Part shown: positions 59,970-64,000 of the stretch, one piece after another | How positions within the stretch are numbered: the first letter of the stretch is position 1 | Layout: every line of letters begins with the position of its first letter | NCBI RefSeq assembly: GCF_000702005.1 | Contig: NZ_JNKI01000001.1 | Span: forward strand, 1 to 64,000 | Direction: 5' to 3' | DNA length: 64,000 bases | Origin: Selenomonas sp. ND2010 | GTDB taxonomy: Bacteria > Bacillota > Negativicutes > Selenomonadales > Selenomonadaceae | Program-made: the position numbers and the translations under genes | Notes under the pieces: model-generated | Databases searched by the model: none | Told to the model about the DNA's origin: nothing | The model's input: the letters and a program-made list of their open reading frames with translations, nothing else

Positions 59970-61689
59970 AGTACAGGGACAGATACCGGATTCTGTTCTG
60001 CGTGGTCTGTTAGGAAGTCTGGGGGACGGGCTAGTTCTGACGGATTTGAACGAGCGTGTCACCTATATCAATAAAATGGCAAAACGCATTTTAGGTTGTG
60101 AGGAAAAACAGGTGATTGGCTGGGTCTTTCGCGATGTGTGCCCCTTGGTGAATTTAAAGACGGGGCGCAGTTTTGAAAGTCCTTTGAAGGTGGCGTTGGC
60201 GGAGAAAAGATCGGTGGGGCTGGCGCGAAATATTGGTATTTTCCGTGGTGAGCAGCAAGAACCAATCTTTTTGTCGGCGACCTGTTCGCCGCTTCAGCTG
60301 GATGAAGGGGAGATTGTAGGGTGTGCGGTTATTCTTCGCAACGTGACCCATCTTCGGCGGTTGGAGGTTCGCATCGAGGCAGATCATGTCTATATGCGGA
60401 CGGTGTTCTCAGCCGCGCAGGTTGGTCTCTGTGTCCTGGATGAAAAAGGGGCTATTGTCGATATCAACGATGCTGGTCTTGAGACCATGGAAACCACCTA
60501 TAAGGAGTCCGTGGGAAAACAGTTTGGCGATGTTTTTCGCTGTGAAAACAGCATCGAAGGGGGCTGTGGTCATGGGCAATACTGTGCAACTTGTCCGATT
60601 CGGCATCAGATAGAAACTGCGATTGCTACGGAAGGCTATACGAGCCAGATTACGGCGGCGATGCATAGTATCCGCCGCAAGGAGAAGATTTGGCTGCGGA
60701 TGTTTTTCTCGCAGGCCTGGTCGGAAATCGGCAAGCAGACGATTGTCACGATGATTGATGTTTCTCAGCGTAAAAAACGTGAAGATGCTTTGGAAGAAGC
60801 CCGGGAGCGTGCTGAGGCAGCCAGCCGGACGAAGAGCCAATTCCTGGCCAATATGAGTCATGAGATCCGCACACCAATCAATGGCATGAATGGCATGATT
60901 GATTTGACGCTGCATACCGACCTTACGGAAGAGCAGCGGGAAAATCTCATGAGTGCGAAGCAGTGCTCGGAAGATTTGTTGCGGATCATCAATGATATTC
61001 TCGATTTTTCGAAACTCGATTGTGGAAAGATGGAGCTTGAATCCTTGGATTTTGACCTTCACAAAACCATGCGGCGGGTATGTACCATTCATCGCAAGGT
61101 GGCCAAGGGCAAGGGGCTGTTTTTCCGCTTGCCGGATTTGCGAGGAATTCCGCAGTTTATCACAGGGGACCCGATGCGATTTCGCCAGATTATGCATAAT
61201 TTGCTGACCAATGCGGTGAAATTCACCGGAGAAGGTGGTGTGGCCGTGGAGGTGACTAAGAATTTCCGCGAAGAGAGGCCGGTGCTAAGTATCGCCGTTC
61301 ATGATACAGGAATCGGGATGTCCTTTGAGGAGCAGCAGAAATTATTCCAGCCGTTTAGTCAGGTGGATGGTTCCACAACCAGAAAATTTGGTGGAACGGG
61401 TTTGGGACTTATGATCGTAAAGGACCTTGTCGAAGCTATGGGCGGGGAAATCAGCGTGCATTCGGCTCCACTTTGTGGCAGCAATTTTACGTTCTGGATT
61501 CCGCTTTATGAAGCCGATGGGGAAGATGAAGAGAGTCAGGAACGTTCGGTATTCATCAATGACCGCTGGAACGATGGCGAAAAACAAGAAGCACCGGCAA
61601 AGGAGGAAGAGACGGATATCAGCGATATTGCGAATTTGCTTGCCTATTGCGAACAGCGTCTTGATGAAGATGGAGGGGATGCGTCATGA
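59959..61689 (+). CDS. PAS-domain histidine kinase with Cys cluster
   Basis: A 576-residue soluble kinase: PAS1 (about 12-130), PAS2 (about 145-270) with four spaced cysteines (C195-x7-C203-x5-C209-x2-C212, around GCGHGQYC), coiled linker, HisKA with His301 (NMSHEIRTP), HATPase_c (DTGIGM, GGTGLGLMIV) and an acidic tail. The Cys set suggests a metal, Fe-S or redox sensor inside the PAS fold. ATG 59959 is chosen for spacing to AAAGGA; ATG 59950 is possible. It overlaps cheRB by 11 nt, and its stop overlaps the receiver gene (ATGA). Confidence 0.92.
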   Translation: MGNEVQGQIPDSVLRGLLGSLGDGLVLTDLNERVTYINKMAKRILGCEEKQVIGWVFRDVCPLVNLKTGRSFESPLKVALAEKRSVGLARNIGIFRGEQQEPIFLSATCSPLQLDEGEIVGCAVILRNVTHLRRLEVRIEADHVYMRTVFSAAQVGLCVLDEKGAIVDINDAGLETMETTYKESVGKQFGDVFRCENSIEGGCGHGQYCATCPIRHQIETAIATEGYTSQITAAMHSIRRKEKIWLRMFFSQAWSEIGKQTIVTMIDVSQRKKREDALEEARERAEAASRTKSQFLANMSHEIRTPINGMNGMIDLTLHTDLTEEQRENLMSAKQCSEDLLRIINDILDFSKLDCGKMELESLDFDLHKTMRRVCTIHRKVAKGKGLFFRLPDLRGIPQFITGDPMRFRQIMHNLLTNAVKFTGEGGVAVEVTKNFREERPVLSIAVHDTGIGMSFEEQQKLFQPFSQVDGSTTRKFGGTGLGLMIVKDLVEAMGGEISVHSAPLCGSNFTFWIPLYEADGEDEESQERSVFINDRWNDGEKQEAPAKEEETDISDIANLLAYCEQRLDEDGGDAS

Positions 61690-62075
61690 AAATATTGATT
61701 GCAGAGGATGATCGGCTCAGCCGGATTTTTCTAAAAAAGTTCTTGGGGAATTATGGGGACTGTGATGTGGCGGTAGATGGCATGGAAGCTTTGGATCTTT
61801 TTATGGATGCGATAAAGGACAAGGCGCCTTATGATTTGTTATGCCTTGACATCATGATGCCCCGCATCGATGGTCTCAAATTGTTAAAGGCCATTCGTGT
61901 CTTGGAAAAACAGCATCAGCTGCAGCATACCTACATCATCATGATGACAGCGCTGGCAGATGTGGAATATGTCGACCAGGCGCTGGAGTTGGGGTGCGAT
62001 GCCTATGCAGCTAAGCCAATCGATACCGATAAAGTGACTTTGGTTATGAAGAATCTCGGCTTGATAAAAGAATAG
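61686..62075 (+). CDS. Stand-alone response regulator receiver (CheY-like)
   Basis: A 129-residue single REC domain: acidic pocket EDD (residues 7-9), phosphorylated Asp55 (LCLDIMMPR), Thr in MMTALAD and Lys in AAKPID. No output domain. Its start overlaps the PAS-kinase stop by 4 nt, so that kinase is the likely phosphodonor; CheA of the same operon is another candidate. A terminator follows. Confidence 0.93.
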   Translation: MKILIAEDDRLSRIFLKKFLGNYGDCDVAVDGMEALDLFMDAIKDKAPYDLLCLDIMMPRIDGLKLLKAIRVLEKQHQLQHTYIIMMTALADVEYVDQALELGCDAYAAKPIDTDKVTLVMKNLGLIKE

Positions 62076-62082
62076 TGAATGC

Positions 62083-62115
62083 GAAAGAGCTTTTCTTTAG
62101 GGAAAGGCTCTTTTT
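62083..62115 (+). terminator. Intrinsic terminator of the chemosensory operon
   Basis: Stem GAAAGAGCTTTTC / GGAAAGGCTCTTT (with one mismatch) followed by TTTT. Confidence 0.75.
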
Positions 62116-62273
62116 CACTGGATAATGCCTTGTGGCTATGATAAAATGAAATTATCTTGAATTGTGCATCAAATGAGAATCTGATAGAGAATAGAGATAA
62201 GATTCTTGGCACAACGGAAATAAACTGAATGAAGCTATTGCAAGCCAGGGGTAGCGTGTATGGGGGTCTATTG

Positions 62274-63182
62274 ATGGAGTTTCGGCAATTAGAGTATTTT
62301 TGTACCATCAGTGAATTGGAGAACTTTACGCGGACTGCGGAGGCACTGCATGTGTCCCAACCGTCAGTCACCAAAGCCATCAAAGCATTAGAGGCAGAAC
62401 TTGGGGTGATGCTCATCAATCGCAGCCAGAAGCATGTAAGTCTCACGGAGCAGGGAAAAGTTTTTTTGCTTCATGCGCAGCGGATCATGCAGGATGCGGC
62501 GTTTGCGAAAAAGGATATGATGCGGTATCGTTCAGACCAGCAGGACATCATTCATTTCGGCATGCCTCCAATGGTAGAGGGATACCTTTTTCCAGACTTT
62601 TTTATGAAGTTTAAGGAGCAGGTGCCTGACGTTATGTTGGATGTGCAGGAATTTAGTGATTCGGATGAAGTGCGTCAGCGGGCGGAAGATGGTGAACTGG
62701 ACTTTGGCATTATCATGGGAAGTGATGAAGAGCATCAAGAACATGCGATGCCACTGCTGCAGGATACCATGGTGCTTTGTCTTCCACCAGAGCATCCGTT
62801 GGCAGAAGAGTCATCGGTATCGTTTGATGAGCTCCGCCATGAGAAGTTTATCATGCAGCAGCCCAATACCTACCAGTATCGCCAGATTATGGACCACTGT
62901 GGGGAATATGGCTACGTGCCGGACATTGTCTTGTGCACGTCGCAGCTCAAGACCATCAAGCAGCTGGTGGCAAATGGCAGTGGGATTTCGGTTCTGCCCA
63001 ATTTTGTAACCCAGATGGAAAACATCTTTGTTCGCAGACCGCTGTCGCCGGCTATGGGGGTTCAGGCGTCACTGTTCTGGGGAGAGAACAAGAATTTATC
63101 GCGGGCCGATACGCGGTTCATGCAGTTTATGAAGGAATATACGGAGACGCCGGATTTCCAGCAGCATTTCCGGCATTGTTGA
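62274..63182 (+). CDS. LysR-family transcriptional regulator
   Basis: A 302-residue regulator: N-terminal winged HTH (EFRQLEYFCTISELENFTRTAEALHVSQPSVTKAIKALE, split over residues 2-40) and a two-lobed effector domain (about 90-300). ATG 62274 follows a weak GGGGGT; the upstream TTG 62271 is an alternative. No divergent target gene is visible in the 198-nt leader; smc follows 16 nt later. The effector is unknown. Confidence 0.92.
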   Translation: MEFRQLEYFCTISELENFTRTAEALHVSQPSVTKAIKALEAELGVMLINRSQKHVSLTEQGKVFLLHAQRIMQDAAFAKKDMMRYRSDQQDIIHFGMPPMVEGYLFPDFFMKFKEQVPDVMLDVQEFSDSDEVRQRAEDGELDFGIIMGSDEEHQEHAMPLLQDTMVLCLPPEHPLAEESSVSFDELRHEKFIMQQPNTYQYRQIMDHCGEYGYVPDIVLCTSQLKTIKQLVANGSGISVLPNFVTQMENIFVRRPLSPAMGVQASLFWGENKNLSRADTRFMQFMKEYTETPDFQQHFRHC

Positions 63183-63198
63183 AGAGGCAGGTTAGATT

Positions 63199-64000
63199 GT
63201 GCAATTAAAACGTCTTGAGGCATACGGATTCAAATCCTTTGCGGATAAGATAACGATAGATTTTGACAAGGGCATCACGGCAATCGTTGGGCCGAATGGT
63301 TCGGGCAAGAGCAATATTACCGATGCAATCCGCTGGGTCCTCGGTGAGCAGAATGTCCGCAATTTGCGGGGAACGAAGGCAGAGGATATTATCTTCACGG
63401 GATCGGCATCACGCAAGGCCCTTGGGGTAGCGGAGGTGTCCTTGTTTTTTGCCAACGATGGCACACTGCCGGTGGATTTTCGGGAAGTTGTGGTTACGCG
63501 GCGGCTTTATCGCAGTGGTGAGAGTGAATTTTACATCAATCGTTCCCGCTGCCGCCTGAAGGACATCTATAATCTGTTTGCTGATACGGGCATTGGCCAT
63601 GATGGTATGAGTATCATCGGGCAGAATCGCATCGATGACATCTTGAACAGTCGCCCCGAGGAACGCCGGGCGTTCTTTGAGGAGACCGCAGGCATTACGA
63701 AGTACCGCAATCGCAAGCGGGAGTCGGTGCGCAAGCTCACGGATACGGAAAACAACCTGATTCGTGTGCAGGACATCATAAACGAAATCGAAAATCAGTT
63801 GGAACCGCTCGCGCGTCATGCGGAGAAAACGCGCGTGTTCAATGAACTCGATGAGGAGTACCGTAAATGTAAGCTGACGAAGCTCGCGCAGGATTATACC
63901 CGGGAAAGCCAGCGGAAAACGGACAATGATGGCAAGCTGGCTGAGGCCCGTGATGCGGCAGTTGCAGCAGAGACGAAGGTCAAGGCGGTGGCTGCTCAGA
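63199..64000 (+). CDS. smc: Chromosome segregation protein SMC (5' part, runs off the window)
   Basis: The first 267 codons of SMC. Start GTG at 63199 gives MQLKRLEAYGFKSFADK, the canonical SMC beginning. Walker A is VGPNGSGKSN, followed by DAIRWVLGEQ, and the R-loop/hinge-side sequence up to IGQNRIDDILNSRPEERRAFFEETAGI; after about residue 165 the coiled coil begins (RNRKRESVRKLTDTENNLIRV). The gene is open to the window end. SMC organises and condenses the chromosome with ScpA/ScpB. AGAGGCAGG upstream may serve as ribosome binding site. Confidence 0.94.
   Translation, partial: MQLKRLEAYGFKSFADKITIDFDKGITAIVGPNGSGKSNITDAIRWVLGEQNVRNLRGTKAEDIIFTGSASRKALGVAEVSLFFANDGTLPVDFREVVVTRRLYRSGESEFYINRSRCRLKDIYNLFADTGIGHDGMSIIGQNRIDDILNSRPEERRAFFEETAGITKYRNRKRESVRKLTDTENNLIRVQDIINEIENQLEPLARHAEKTRVFNELDEEYRKCKLTKLAQDYTRESQRKTDNDGKLAEARDAAVAAETKVKAVAAQ

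Overview
The window looks like a chromosomal segment of a diderm, anaerobic Firmicute of the class Negativicutes, most likely Selenomonas-like (inference). The outer-membrane signs are an SLH-domain porin of the type that tethers the outer membrane to peptidoglycan, a complete ExbB-ExbD-TonB system with a TonB-dependent receptor, and an LPS heptose-kinase homologue. The Firmicute signs are strong AGGAGG ribosome binding sites, frequent GTG/TTG starts, compact operons and a MocR-type regulator. Anaerobic life is suggested by FeoAB, oxygen-labile Fe-S serine dehydratase, siroheme decarboxylases and a radical-SAM heme-degrading enzyme. I found no tRNA, rRNA, CRISPR array, phage or transposase gene; this is mostly core genome.

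Layout. 1-3.4 kb: a roughly 200-bp near-palindrome, a sodium:neurotransmitter-family symporter and the SLH porin. 3.4-8 kb: Fur-type feoA-feoB with a tiny Cys-rich partner, small unknown proteins, a YjfB motility protein behind a sigma-28-like promoter, a C-GCAxxG-C-C protein and endonuclease IV. 8-15 kb: a FIST-domain hybrid histidine kinase, thiD, a small unknown gene behind a perfect consensus promoter plus attenuator-like hairpin, a divergent ECF S-component/MocR pair (probable vitamin B6 uptake) and a degenerate heptose-kinase homologue. 15-22.4 kb: M16C protease, dapA, the two-subunit serine dehydratase, a secreted unknown and a GT51 glycosyltransferase. 22.6-30.8 kb: an arginine biosynthesis cluster argCJBD-argF-argGH with ArgR-like operators before argC and argF. 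30.8-34.7 kb: a small membrane protein, HAD phosphatase, ComEC-like lipoprotein with DUF3006 partner, cell-wall amidase and GerMN lipoprotein. 34.8-41.2 kb: the protein quality-control block tig-clpP-clpX-lon-engB.

41.2-52.5 kb is an iron/heme island: ahbA-ahbB (siroheme decarboxylase), then behind Fur boxes hutW, exbB, exbD, tonB, a flavodoxin, an ABC-2 exporter whose ATPase is frameshifted, a TonB-dependent receptor and a FecCD-type permease, ATPase and binding protein. Together these would import a heme-like or siderophore-like ligand across two membranes, and HutW with the flavodoxin would open the heme anaerobically. 52.6 kb holds an aminotransferase.

54-62 kb is a chemosensory operon (cheA, cheW, mcp, a cheR-cheB fusion without receiver domain) translationally coupled to a PAS histidine kinase and a stand-alone receiver. 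No flagellar gene and no other cheY, cheC or cheD lies nearby, so a non-motility output is possible. A LysR regulator and the 5' part of smc close the window.

Most interesting for follow-up: the frameshifted exporter ATPase, the CheR-CheB/PAS-kinase module, the kinase with several replaced catalytic motifs, the consensus promoter firing straight into a terminator hairpin at 11.5 kb, and the long palindrome at the left edge.
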